Below, in pieces: positions 51,471 to 63,315 of a DNA stretch of 64,000 nucleotides. This stretch comes from Hamiltosporidium tvaerminnensis (lineage: Eukaryota; Microsporidia; Dubosqiidae), in the NCBI GenBank assembly GCA_022605425.2, contig CM061246.1, positions 1 to 64,000 on the forward strand, read 5' to 3'. The notes beneath the pieces were generated by a model. It searched no databases, had not been told where the DNA came from, and saw nothing but the letters and a program-made list of their open reading frames with translations. How positions within the stretch are numbered: position 1 is the stretch's first letter; every line of letters begins with the position of its first letter. The translations under genes were made by a program, and so were the position numbers.

Positions 51471-54360
51471 TGCAAAAGATAAATTTCCTGTTCTTATAAG
51501 GATACAATATAATTAAAATTGTTCCATAGCTTTCTAAAATAATGAAATAAATTCATGGTACATAAAATTTTAAATTTTTTAAAAAAAGTCTCATTTATTA
51601 AAGAATAGGATAGTTTGTTATCAAACTAACGAATTTTAATTTTTAAATTTAAATGAAAATTATTTTATTAATAATAAATTATAAAATTATGAACCTTAGA
51701 CACTATTCTTTTACTGGATAATTTTAAGTACTTAGCTATTCTCTTTAGATTTCCTACAACAGTCACAATGGATAAACTTATATTAAAACATTAAATATAA
51801 ATAATTCATAAAAAATTTACAATAAAACTTTATCATATAAAAGAAAAATTAAAATCTACAAAAGAATTTAAAAATATTGGTTTTTTTGCTCTAATTTTTT
51901 TACAGATTTATAAATTGTCAAAAATAAGTTTACAAAAAATGATATGTTCTGCAAATTTACCAATGCTTAAAGAAAGGAACTACTTTTTATAAAACTTTTC
52001 AGAATAAAATGAGATAACAAAAGTTCCTTAACTTGTATCTTGCTAAAAAATGTATGAGGAAATAAATATAAGTGTTAAAGGCGTAGTATAACTAAATTTA
52101 ATTTGAAGAACATCTTTATGCGATTATTCTACAACCAATTAAACTAAGTTTTTTCTTCGGATTTTCTTATTTTTTATGAATGTTTTTTGCTTATTATACA
52201 CATGTTACTTAAAAGTCTTAATTTGTTATTAAAAATTAAAAATAAAATTTTTAATGTCATGCAAAGATAGTATTTCTATTTTTCCGTTTTTAAAGGAATC
52301 ACTTATAATTAATTTTTTAAAAACAAATTTTTTTTTAAAGCATTTTATTAACTTGTGAGCCATATGACCACTGTTTTTTTTGGTCTTACTCGAAAATTTA
52401 TAATCAAGTTTTTTAAAAACGAGTTAGATAATTTAGAATTTTCATATTGATTTACACTTAACAATTAAATCTTTCGCACCAAATATCAACCATCCTATAC
52501 AAGTATCATAAAACAGATCTATCAGGTGATGTTTTATTAGAATTCTTTAATTCACTTTTAAAGCCTTCTCCCTGTCCCCTTGTGCGTAAAAATTTTCTTT
52601 GTTAATAATATAACAAATTTTGCACTATTTTAAAAACCAAATACATTAATAATATAGTTTCTAAGATAACTTAAAATCCTTGGTGCAACTAACTATTGCG
52701 ATGCCTTACACGAATACACCTCATGTTATTGTGTTTCAAATCGAGCCTTCAATCATTGCTTAAAATCATTAGGCGCCCAATGCCAATTATCTACATGTGT
52801 TTAAATCATATCTGAACACCCATACCTTATAATCTATGTTTATACTACGATATTATCAACATATATTCTTCTTTTTAATATATTCTTTCTCTCATTTTAA
52901 GTTTTTCATTCTTACATCTTTCCTTTTCATAATTCTCACCTCACTCTTAATTTAATTTTTCTATAAAGGAAGATCTATTAATATTCAAATCATAGTGAGT
53001 AAAAATTTGCAAAAAAAAAATATAGCGATCTTTAAAAACAAAAATCATTCTTAAGCAGATTTTCCCTGCAATAAAAATCCTAATATTTTACATATAATTC
53101 TAAAGCTTATAATATTTGTCTTTTTTTATTGTTTCTACAATAAGGAAATTTACAGAAATGTAATTTCAATATATCTGCTTTCCATAAATGATCCCAGTTT
53201 TTTTTTAACATTGGCAAATTTGAAAATTCACTAAATAATTAACTTCTAAAAATCCATTTGTATTGTAAGAGATCTTTAAAATAGAAGAAAATTTTTTTCT
53301 TAATTTTTTTAATTTATATCTTAGACGTAAATTTTCTTTTATATCGAAAAACCATTATTAAATAGAATGGCAAAATACTTAGTGTGTTTGTATTGTAAAA
53401 TACTCGCTAGAAATACATCTTTTATATTTTGCTGTATGTAAGAGATTTTGGTCTGATTTGGATCTGTATTTTAATTAATAATTTTTCGAAAAACTTTACT
53501 TTGTTATTCCTCTAACAGAATATACATTAAAAAGTTATATGTTTATAGTTTACCAGAAACATATGGGAAGATGACTTTATTTCTAAAGTAGATAAACAGA
53601 TATTCAAAGTTCGAGAAAATATTTTAGCTAAAAAATATTCAATTTAATTTCAAGTTATTAAAAACGTATATATTTTTATATTCGGTTTAGAACATTTATA
53701 AACTATATAAAATACTTGGCAAAATATTAATCTTTGTTTTTAATTTCTGGTATGAATTTAAATATTTAAGACTTTTTTATCATTAAACGTTAATAGATTG
53801 TTTTTTAGTAGTATAATCAGATATATTAATTTAAATATCAAAAATTCTAATGTAAGCAATAATGTATGGAAATTTGAATTAAGTAGATGATTTTAGTAAA
53901 GGTAGACTTTATTAAAAAAAAAGGCAAAATTCAATGTAAATATCACGATTATGACACCATCATATGATGATAGGTTGACATATGTCCAGGTAAAAAAAAT
54001 TTGAATAAATATTATAACAATGCGATGCTTGCGAGATTAAAAAAAGTATTTTACAAAAAACTGGTGAGGGAAATAACCAAAAAATACTTTTGCTTGAAAA
54101 TAAATATTGAAGGTTTAGTTGTACAATATTTTTTTAGTTTTTAGGTTGATATAGATCTGCATAAAATATTCTGTTATTTGGTAGTTGGTTGTTTTAAGAT
54201 GTAAAGGATTTCGAAATGCAAAACTTTTTCAAATCTGTTTATATTTTTTTTATAATGTAACTAGATTTGTAGCTGCAGCTTAATTTTTAGTCATTCGCGA
54301 AGAAATCTTAACTTTTATCACTCGAATTTGAGACTTAGCACTTGGAAAAACACAAATAAA
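51471..54360. other. AT-rich DNA, nothing recognised
   Basis: No supported gene or repeat; composition is typical of the window's background. Confidence 0.5.
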
Positions 54361-54700
54361 AATTTTTAAAGTTGAGGAACCTAAGATGCAGGTTATACCT
54401 ACCGTATGAAAATGCTAGTTTCGGTAGAACCCATGTAATTCGCTGGGCTATATCTTAGATGTAGTCAAATAGAGTGGTAATGCTAAAGTAAGTCTGAAAT
54501 CGGCATGGTCTTAGAGATACATGGGATAGCATTTGACTTACGATCAAATCTTAGTCAAGGGACAGCAATAAATATTTGCAGACTGCATTTGGAAAGAATT
54601 AGGTTTTTCTACGCGTTTTACGTGGTAATTCTTTTGATCTAAGAACAATTAAAGTACCGATAAAGTGTTCGAGAAGCAGTCACTTAGGTTAAATTTTGAA
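54361..54700 (+). other. G+C-richer island, possible relic of an RLE element
   Basis: Composition rises clearly for about 320 bases. One forward frame near 54380 reads LRCRLYLPYENASFGR, which loosely recalls GCKERLYLPRTELGRG (residues 351-366) of RLE copy 1, and the preceding YHSNLRL recalls YHIGVLRL in the same protein. The resemblance is short and may be chance. The following 67-codon frame (54696-54899) has no known motif. Confidence 0.3.
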
Positions 54701-55059
54701 CTTGTTACATTTAATTTGGCTAATTATGCATGCTTCGGGTACAAAAATATGTGATAGTTCAAAATCTGTTTTATGCTTAGCAGATACATTTATTACATAT
54801 GTTTCTTTTATTGCGATTTTCTGTATTTTAAATACCTTTTGGTTTTCTTACGGCTTTATTCGACTTAATTTATATTTTTTTTATTTTTTATGCAATTAAA
54901 ATTCTTTTAGAAAACCTGATTCCGATTCAATAGATTCATAATCTTTTACGTTAAAATTAGTAGTGATATTTTTTAGAAATACTACTTTAGAACACTAGGC
55001 TCTTTTTTAATTTGAACATCTTATACTCTCTTTCACTTCCTTGAACTGAATTATAATCT
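54701..55059. other. AT-rich flank upstream of family A copy 4
   Basis: No gene or repeat supported here. Near 55045-55075, just across the right edge, the sequence TATAGCTTTCTATATAATATT parallels the target of RLE copy 2 and looks like an unoccupied version of that site. Confidence 0.45.
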
Positions 55060-58000
55060 TATAGCTTTCTATATAATATTTACAAAATTATACGGTCTAA
55101 ATTTACAAAAAAACTTTTCAAACTTAATATTCATATTAAAATTTATTTTTTTATCTTATTTGGCTTTTACTATTTTAAAAATTGGTATTTGATATATATT
55201 CAAACAAAATGTTACTTTTCGTTTGTATTTGCACAAAAATTCTATCTAAAATTAGAAATGTAAATTTCAATTAATTTAATTGTGTAGAATACTTTTTACT
55301 TTGGCCAAATACATCTTTTTAAATATACATCTTACTTAAGTTTTTTTTATCTATTTTCTCAAATACTCTGTCTATTCTTCAGTATTAATTCTGATATATT
55401 AAGGTAAGTTCAATTGTATTGCATATTAGCAGTAGAATTATAATGACATACTTCAAAATAAATATTTATTTTTTATATGTAATTTTAAATTTAACTATCT
55501 TTGTGTTTGTTTTCCTTTTCATAAAAATATATTTCTTAGCTAAGTCTTTATTTCAGATACATAGTTCAAATTTATTAGTTAGTTTTTTATACTAACCCTT
55601 ATACTGTATAAATAATATAGTCTTTTCATCGATATAAACCATTTCTGGTTCGTTTTTATGTTTAATTTGAATTTAATATAATTTATATGTGATAAATTTT
55701 TAATCTGTCTCTAATATAAAAATTTGCATCATATTTTGACTTTTATTTACCTTTTTTTCATCTTTAAGCTTTTTAGTTGAATTTTTTAATTTATTATTAT
55801 TTTTAGTTAAATTTTCTAACTACAGAATGGTTCTTATATTTAGTTTGTTTTTTTTTCAAATTTCATTTGTTTATATCTTTTTACTTCTTATAATTCAAAG
55901 TTTTTTATTCGAATCCACATTTCTTTTGATTGCTTAAATTTATTTTCGGATTATTCCTTTGTTACTCATTTACTAAGCTAAATTGGTTACTTATGCAAGC
56001 AGTTTTTCTACTCATAAAACAAATCTAGTTCTTTTAATCTTAAAGTTATAGAATAAAGAACCATTTTATTTTCTAATAATCTATAATTTTATCTTGTTTT
56101 ACTCAAATGCTTTTATTTTATAGTCATTTATCTTAAAATATATAAATTCATTTCAATATGTTATATTTAAAAATATAATTAAGTATTTTCTCTTCTTATA
56201 TGATTTTAAGGGGTTAACCTTAATAAGCTTATAAAATTTACTAAAATTGGAAGTTTTTGAGTGTAAGGTATTGAATGTTTTTTTTGTGTTTTTAGAATAT
56301 TTGGACTATTAAAACCTTATATCAGTATCTTAAAATAAGATTTTCTTATCTTGGTCATAGTACGTTGTGTTTAACTTTAATATGGCCGTATTAAATTTTA
56401 TGAAATCGTTTGGAAAAGCTCTCGGTATATTGTTAGAAACATTAATCATATATGGTATTTATGCGTAACTTTAGATTTCTATATAACTTGATATCATCAT
56501 CCTTTCCTTAAATTGAGCAAAATACCAGTCATCTATTATAAATGTATTGTTTATGTTAGTTAAAAAAACATAAATATATTTGAAGGAAAGATGTACATTT
56601 GAAAAGGTATTTTTATCATGTATAGAACATTTCAATGAATTAATGAGAAAAGTATACTTATTCCTCTCTTTAAATGGATTTATTTTTATAGATTTATAAG
56701 ACATTTATTTATTATTCATATGTAATACAATCCATAGGCAGTAGATTTTAACATTTAATTCTTCTCATTATATCCATATAAATAAATATTTCATTTCAGA
56801 ATATATAGCAAGAGCGAACTAAATTGAATTTTTATAGAATAAATGTATTAAATGTTTTAATTTTATAAAGTCTTTTTATTAAATCTATATACTATCATCT
56901 TAGTGCTTAGTTCGAAAGTATTGAATAAAAATAAATAGTACACTTAGAAAAACCTCTTGAAGTGATAACCTTATTTTACTTATATTACTTTCAATTGTAA
57001 CTCACATTTCAATAACTGTTTATGCATTAATTATTTGTTAATTTCAATGCGCCTGATTTATCTACCTAGGTTAATGACGATGGCTATAACTATTTTTTAA
57101 AAGGTATGTATATCTATATTATTTTGGTTTTCTTAGATTTTTCACTTTCTTTGAAGCAATACGAATTAAAATAATTTGAATAATATTTTAATTCTGATAT
57201 AAAGACAGAATAAATTGTTAATATATAGTTCAGTAAAAACCATTATAATATAACTCATTTTATAATATATATTTTGACAATTAATATAAAGCTCGAGCAA
57301 ATCTTCAAAAAATAAAGAAATGCCTATATTGGTGTGAATTAAAAGAAATGATTACATTTTGATATCTAAATATATTATAGATAGATATTAAGGTAGAAAA
57401 TTAAAAAAATAGTCTTATAATTTAATGAAACAAGTATTTGCAACTCATCAAATAAAATTTCTATGCTAGTATCTTTTGATTTATAAATTATCATATAGAA
57501 CTTATATCTGTCTAATAAAAATAAAAAAAGAAAGACAAATGGATATAAAAAATTAAATAAAGTGTGAATAGGGTTAAAGGTTAAGGCATCAGCTACGAGT
57601 GAGTTAAGACCATCTTAGTATGAAACTTCTGATTCTCCTTTATATAAATAAAAAATAAATGTATAGTAAGGCAATATAAACAAAAGTCACCATCAACATA
57701 TACATTTACTGAAAAAATCGCAACTGAATATATTTTTATCTTACACAACCTATGCTAATTTGTATTATAAAAGTACATATGTAAGAATAGTTACACGTGT
57801 CGATACTATGAACCAAAGGGTAGTGTCAAAAAACCCATCCGATCTTGATTAAAACCGGATCTACCTAAATAAGTGAATAAATTCAGTTAAAATATATTAA
57901 TAGAAAGTTATACCAATATCTTAATTAAAATACAAGAACTCTAGGATAAAGAGCCCAAATATGGGATGCAAATGCCTATTTTAAATGACTCAAGGTGAAG

Positions 58001-58216
58001 ATATATATCATGAAGATAAAATAATTTACTGTGATTAAAACTAAACCTTTAAAAAACCAATAACTTTTATTTATTTTTGCTGACAAAACGTTATTTTTAT
58101 CAATTATCTTGATCAATTTCTTTTAAACGTGTAAAGAACCTATCTATCCTTTATGATATATAAGTGAGGCGTAGGCTCTTAGTTAAATTGCTTTCTTTTT
58201 GAATAATTGTGTTTTT
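55060..58216 (+). repeat. Dispersed non-coding repeat, family A, copy 4
   Basis: Carries all family A landmarks in order: TTCTATCTAAAATTAGAAATG near 55240, GCAAGCAGTTTTTCTACTCAT near 55997, the core from 56199, ATATGGCCGTATTAAATTTT near 56381, GGTAGTGTCAAAAAACCCATC near 57818 and TTATGATATATAAG..GTAGGCTC near 58151-58178. It ends against the EN/RT element at about 58.2 kb. Non-coding. Confidence 0.78.
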
Positions 58217-58934
58217 CATGTTGAAACAAATGCTACTGTAACATTCGGGAAGGCCTTTATCTTAACATAATTGATCGGTCAATCCTTAAAGAGGCAGAAA
58301 AATCTATTGTTAATTGTTGATGATCCAATAACACTCTCTATATCTCGCACGAAGCCAAAGGGAACTTTAAAATAAGAAAAACAAGAGAAGTAATGAATAA
58401 TAGGAACAAACTTAAGGTTAAGATTAAAACGCTTATGGAAAGAATAATACGGTACCGGAAGACACATAGTAACCATCAAGAAATAAACACAAGAAATAAT
58501 AACTAAAGATAACAAAAATGAAAGAAAACAAAGGAATAAAGAAGAGAGGCCAATCATTTTGAATAGTGAGCAAATAAAGCAGATAATAATCGGAAAGTTT
58601 CTCTTTAAATAATAGCAGATACATATTTCTCTGGTTTACAAATATTTTTACCAATACTGTGAAATTTTATAAATTGGCAGTGGACAGCCTAGAACCTGGC
58701 ACATCTAAGCATATCATTAACATAGACTTCATTAACATTAACACTGCCGAGGTGATATACCAAGAAGAAAAAAATGTAATCATAAGAACCTTAACGAAGC
58801 TGCCTGCCAAAGAAATGATGAACTCCCCAGAAGTAAATCAGAGCGGAGTATCTAATGCGTATAATTTCAAGAACAGATGCGCAAGATTAAAAACTGATCT
58901 AGAAATAACAATAATCGTCTTATTAAATTGGTGA
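58217..58934 (+). pseudogene. ORF1-like region of EN/RT element
   Basis: The sequence upstream of the endonuclease reads as short, charged, lysine-rich peptides in shifting frames. One piece near 58220-58330 reads TFGKAFILT then LIGQSLKRQKNLLLIVDD. A cleaner 91-codon open frame runs from 58659 to 58934 (MKFYKLAVDSLEPGTS onward). No zinc knuckle or RRM is recognisable. The assignment to ORF1 rests only on position before the endonuclease, the higher G+C and the same strand. Confidence 0.45.
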
Positions 58935-59048
58935 TTAAACTGATACAATGTCGGGTAAGAGACTTTCTGGGTATGTTAGAAATGCTTGAAATTCGGTCCA
59001 AATAAGTTAAGGAAGAAAATTCATCCGAAATCAACTAAAATATAACAT

Positions 59049-59965
59049 ATGGATTTTAAATTAGGTTATATTAACCTAGAAGGCTTATCAACAATTAAAA
59101 TTACTAAAACTCATAGCTTACTACGATTAAAAAAGCTAGATATCTTAGGTGTTATAGAGACATGGCATGATGAAATAAATTTTCTGGATGCAACCAAAAG
59201 ATTCTGGCAAAAAAGCAATCAATAAGAGTAGACAAAAGGTATTCTAACAAAAGAGAAATAATAGTTATAACGCGGAAAACATTAAGAGAGGTGATTGAAG
59301 AGATTACGGATTTTGGAATTTCAATAAAATACGATAACAATCTACTTGTTTTGATTTAGTGAAACCTTTCTAGCAATGATCGTAATATATTAAAACCTGC
59401 AATACATGAGTTCACAAATCAAAAAATAATAATACTTGGAGATTATAACCTCGAGCAAACTCGTGAATTGGAAGACAAAGTTTTGAATAATCATATGAAC
59501 TATGGTCTATACGAATTATATCTCTATGCAAACACATACAAACATCAGAACAAAATATCTTCACCTGATAAAATTTTTTCTAACACCCCAATAAGAACTG
59601 ATGGTATAGAAATTATAACAATAAACCATAAATTGATAATAGCAGAGACCTTTGAATTGTCTACTTCAGCTATTCCCGGGTATAAAATAAATCTAATAAA
59701 AGATAACAAAATAAGAAGTAAAATAACAAAGAGAATTGAAAAACTTGTTACAAAAAATAAAGTTATATTGCAAAACCTAAATATTGAGGAGAGATGTAAC
59801 TTCCCACACCATATATTACTGAATGCCACGAGAATAATTCGGATCGTAAATAAGAAAACAAAAAGAGGTAATCCAATAATTCAACACACAAGACAACAAC
59901 GAGAAGCCACAGAAACATACACACTGAAACTTATAAGAAACTACGCTCTGACGTTAAAAAATTAA
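59049..59965 (+). pseudogene. AP-like endonuclease of EN/RT element, frameshifted
   Basis: ATG at 59049 opens a 58-codon piece ending at TAA 59223-59225. It contains GYINLEGLS followed by LDILGVIETW, matching the N-terminal N..GL and E-T-W boxes of the exonuclease-endonuclease-phosphatase fold (the Glu is the metal ligand). A frameshift moves the reading to REIIVITRKTLREVIEE up to a TAG near 59357. The next frame contains IIILGDYNLEQT with the GD(F/Y)N box at 59438-59449 and continues as the open frame 59468-59965. RTDGIEIITI near 59601 may correspond to the R-I-D-x-I box. The final S-D-H box is not clear. It nicks target DNA in active elements; this copy is inactive. Confidence 0.75.
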
Positions 59966-59987
59966 GAAGAAACTTTTTGAGGAAGAA

Positions 59988-61800
59988 ATGCCCTTGCGTA
60001 ACTTAAAACATGTTGGTTTAGAAGCATGCGAAGTGGAAAAAATAATAAATCTCCACGGAAAGGCTCAACCGAGAACAAATCTTTACCCTAAAGACTTGAT
60101 AGACAAATTTGTTCTAGATGGAAGGTACAATAAAGTAGAAAACACAATACAGGAAATTGAAGATTACTACAGTAAAAAGATTTAAAAAGGAGAATTTCGT
60201 GAAAACAACATAACAGAGATCACGCTAGAAGAAGTTCTTAATAATATTAAAAGTCTTAAATTAGGCAAATCGGAGGAATATCGGGTATAAGGAATGAATT
60301 TCTTTAAATATGCCCTAAAAACTTTGTTTCCGAACTTACAGATTTATTCAATAAGATTTTAGTAGATCAATGAATTCCATCGTCATGGAAATTTCATCGA
60401 ATACAACCGGTACCGAAAGGAAACGAAAACTTCAGGCCCATCGCTTATTGAAGAAACAAAAAAACTTTTGAAAAAATCATTTTAAGCAAATTTGATGTAC
60501 ATCTTCATAAGCAACAGGCTGGTTTTAAGACAGGACATTCATCACTTAACCCCGCGCTTGCACTCGACACACTCTTAAGACATAGCAACGGCAATATGAT
60601 AAATGTAACACTCTACATTAAGAAAGCTTATGATTCAGTTGACAGAAATAAACTTTACTGGAAACTAATAAAACTGCAAAAATTTTCTATCAGAGACACA
60701 AAACTTATAGCTCACCTTATAGAGAATAACAAATACACTCTGTGCTCAAACAAAGCCACATCATTAGTAAAGACTGCATCAATAGGACCACCAAAGGGTA
60801 GCATTATTTCACCAAAATTGTTTAATATATTTATTGATGATATAATTCACTTTATACAGAAAAGATTTAGACATATGGTATTCCTATATGCTGACGATAT
60901 TCTAATATGGCCCACCAACGGTCCAAATTGCCCAAAATATCATATTAGGAATGGAAAGGCACTCAACGATTAATAATTACAGATTCAATCCGGATAAATG
61001 TTACTACAATACAACAAAAGATATCAGTATCAAAGTATACAACACTAATTTTACAAAACAGAGCCCTTAAAATACTTATGTTTCTTTTTTATAAATAGAG
61101 GGGCAGGAGTGTCCAAATCGACCAAGATCATAAAACAGAAAGCTGTTAGGGCTGCGGTAATAATGAATAAAGTCATGACAAAGAGCATATTTTACAGAGA
61201 AGAAAATAAATACAGAATGAAACTAAAAGGATATACTACGTTTGTGAGACCATACATTGATTACTTTTCGCAACTATTAGGCTTTCAAAAAACCTTTCTT
61301 GATCAGAAAGATAGAATTTAGAAAGGTATAATAAAAACCTATTTAAGATTTACTATCGAACACCCTCAAAATTTACGCACTTTTTCCAATAGAAAATGCT
61401 TATCAAAGAGCAATGTGATTGAGGTACAATATCGCGTATAAACTAAAAAGAGCAAAAAACACAACTATTAGAAAACTATACTTTAGGTTTAACTCAAAGA
61501 ACCTGAAAACCCTGAAAAACAATTATGTCAGAGACCAGAAAATTTACAAAAATGAAAGCTTATAGACTAAATTCAAGAGAATTTTAAAAGAAAAATTAAG
61601 GTTAAACTTCAGAACATTTAGTTGGAGTAACACACTAAAAAAATACAATTTCCAAAAATGCACCTAAGATGAATTCTCACAGATTTTAAATGTTATACAA
61701 ACAGAATACAAAAGAAGAGATCTTGGTGATATTTTATTAAAATTTATCTTGATATACATAAGCCTCCCACATTATAATGAAACAAATGACTATGGCCTAG
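59988..61800 (+). pseudogene. Reverse transcriptase of EN/RT element, frameshifted and lacking key residues
   Basis: Pieces in several frames assemble into a LINE RT. ITLEEVLNNIKSLKLGKS lies near 60220-60270. PSSWKFHRIQPVPKG and FRPIAY lie near 60375-60450, interrupted by a TGA at 60371. KQQAGFKTGHSS lies near 60510. The open frame 60596-60973 holds motif A as LYIKKAYDSVD, where the usual catalytic Asp is Tyr; motif B as GPPKGSIISPKLF, where the usual Gln of PQG is Lys; and an intact YADDILIW. FVRPYIDYF follows at about 61240. The C-terminal region to about 61800 (KEKLRLNFRTFSW, EYKRRDLGDILLKFI) has a clear homologue in the next element at 62.8-63.1 kb. A YADD box next to lost motif A and B residues marks this copy as dead even without its frameshifts. 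Confidence 0.85.
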
Positions 61801-61948
61801 TTAACCTAAAACACACAAAAAAAAATCAAAAACAAAAGGCGGGGAGCCAGAAATGAACGATACCGCCATATTTAAATATTTGGCTAGATTTACACTGCGA
61901 GAAGAGATGAGGGACTATTAACGAGCGCGAGTTGGCCATTGGAGTTAG

Positions 61949-61961
61949 CCCCCCCCCCCCC
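61949..61961 (+). repeat. Run of 13 C residues
   Basis: An uninterrupted C13 tract in the 3' part of the EN/RT element, preceded by GGAGTTAG and followed by AAAGACACAG. It is exceptional in DNA this AT-rich, apart from the telomere. Confidence 0.9.
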
Positions 61962-62360
61962 AAAGACACAGTTGCATTAAAGGGGGTCTTATTGCATATA
62001 GGAGCGCGGATCATTAACACTCTTTATGTAAGGGCTACAACAGTAAGAGATAAGTCAATCCTAAAGGGGTGATACTTTTATTATAAACTAGCAGTGAGCA
62101 TAAAAGATGATGGGGACTGACGAGTAGATAAAGGATGTTGTTTTCTTGCCTATTTAGGATTATGTATGATGATCGTTAGGGAGTTTTAGATTGATTGAAT
62201 ATAGCCTGAGCCTAAAAGAAGTTAATTCCTGCAGGATAAAGTATGACAATAGGACCCCCTTGTTTGATATATAACATAGTCATCGGGTGGCCTTAAGGCT
62301 AGGAGAGTAGTTCAGTTAGTTTAAGACGTGTTAATAGAGACCCTAAAACTCTATAGTAAA

Positions 62361-62372
62361 GGTTAGGGTTAA
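62361..62372 (+). repeat. Short interstitial telomere-like motif
   Basis: GGTTAGGGTTAA, almost two TTAGGG units in the G-rich orientation, lies four bases before the 3' hairpin of the element. The following element has GGGGTTAA at the comparable place (63279-63286). Confidence 0.5.
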
Positions 62373-62375
62373 TCA

Positions 62376-62395
62376 TTTCTAGAACTTTCTAGAAA
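62376..62395 (+). other. 3'-terminal RNA hairpin of EN/RT element
   Basis: TTTCTAGAA (62376-62384) is the exact reverse complement of TTCTAGAAA (62387-62395), with two bases between. The block TAAAAATATTTAAATAAAAT starts four bases later. A hairpin in the same place in the next element has a different sequence but pairs equally well. Many LINEs carry a 3' stem-loop recognised by their own RT, and this is a good candidate for that role. Confidence 0.75.
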
Positions 62396-62477
62396 CATAA
62401 AAATATTTAAATAAAATTTCTTTTTCCTAGCCTAATACGGTAATAATAACCTGCAATATTATCAATTAAGGTTAAGA

Positions 62478-63146
62478 ATGTATACTAAATTTATACGCCC
62501 TCATATAGATTATTATACCAGCTGCTCGGTTGTAATAAAAAGTTTAATGAAGGCACTGATAGGATACAAAAAGGCATAATAAAATATCTATATAAAATTT
62601 ATTTCAAAACGCCAACGAAGATCTTATACGCATTATTTCGCTTGGAAAATACAAAGCAAATAGCGGATAGACTCAGGAGCAATGTTGCTTATATGATCAT
62701 ACACACAAGAAAAACACTTTAAGATGGATATTCAAAACGAATAAATCCAAAATATAAAAAATTTAAAGAAAAATTACAAGTATATCAAGAATATGGTTCA
62801 GGGAAATGAATTTAAAGCCAAATATAATAGATGGCAAAAAGAAAATTTGCGTCTTAATTCCCATATCTTTAACTCTTTCGAGAATCTAAGGCAGTACAAA
62901 TCCAAAAGGATTCCAACAACAATATTTAAAACTTTTTTAGATATTATTATTCCAGAACATAAAAGAGAAAATATAATTGAAATTTTAGTAAAATTTATTC
63001 AGCATAATATAGATCACCCTAACTTAGCGGGGTTTTTATTGGCCTTATTAATCCACAAGATACGAATTAGCAGGTACGTTAAGGCAGGATTCCCACAAGG
63101 GACGTTACTGCCATATTTAAAAATTTTTTACCAGATAATATTTTAA
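62478..63146 (+). pseudogene. RT C-terminal fragment of second EN/RT element
   Basis: Reads FIRPHIDYYTS near 62490 (FVRPYIDYF in the first element), then in another frame KGIIKYLYKIYFKTP and ILYALFRLENTKQIADRL (KIYALFPIENAYQRAM in the first). The open frame 62793-63146 carries KENLRLNSHIFNS and EHKRENIIEILVKFI, aligning with KEKLRLNFRTFSW and EYKRRDLGDILLKFI at about 61590-61740. Frameshifts separate the pieces, and no catalytic RT motif is present. The C-terminal domain's function is unknown; conservation between the two copies suggests it is part of the normal protein. Confidence 0.75.
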
Positions 63147-63297
63147 AGCTGATTAGGTTAAGAAGATGCCAATGAAACAAGACAATCTGGAACCTCAAGG
63201 AATTCCATATGAGGCTTCGTGAAAGTATAAGGGCAGATGAAACTGTAGTAACGGGTGTTATTAATGATACCAGGAGGAGGGGTTAATTGTGTGTAAA

Positions 63298-63315
63298 TTC
63301 TGAAATTTTTCAGAA
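63298..63315 (+). other. 3'-terminal RNA hairpin of second EN/RT element
   Basis: TTCTGAAA (63298-63305) is the exact reverse complement of TTTCAGAA (63308-63315) across two T. Compared with the first element's stem, two neighbouring base pairs differ and both changes are compensated on the opposite side. Confidence 0.75.

Larger units (their letters stand above)
58217..62436 (+). mobile_element. EN/RT non-LTR retrotransposon, near-complete but inactive
   Basis: A 4.2-kb element with, in order, an ORF1-like remnant, an AP-like endonuclease, an RT, a C-terminal region, a 3' UTR with a strong hairpin, and a terminal block TAAAAATATTTAAATAAAAT followed by TTTTTCCTAGCC. Frameshifts and stops break it throughout, and key RT residues have changed. 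Domain order is that of the AP-endonuclease LINE clades (Jockey, CR1, I or similar); I cannot assign the clade by reading. No target-site duplication was identified. The 5' edge is taken where family A ends. Confidence 0.8.

Noticed and set aside
61826-62020. Minus-strand ORF with a glycine run
   Set aside because: The glycines come from the C13 tract on the plus strand; it overlaps the 3' part of the EN/RT element antisense and has no other support.
63060-63110. KAGFPQGTLLPYL read as an RT motif B (PQG.xLSP)
   Set aside because: Flanking residues align with the C-terminal region of the neighbouring element, far downstream of its catalytic core, and no motif A or YADD accompanies it. The resemblance is probably chance.
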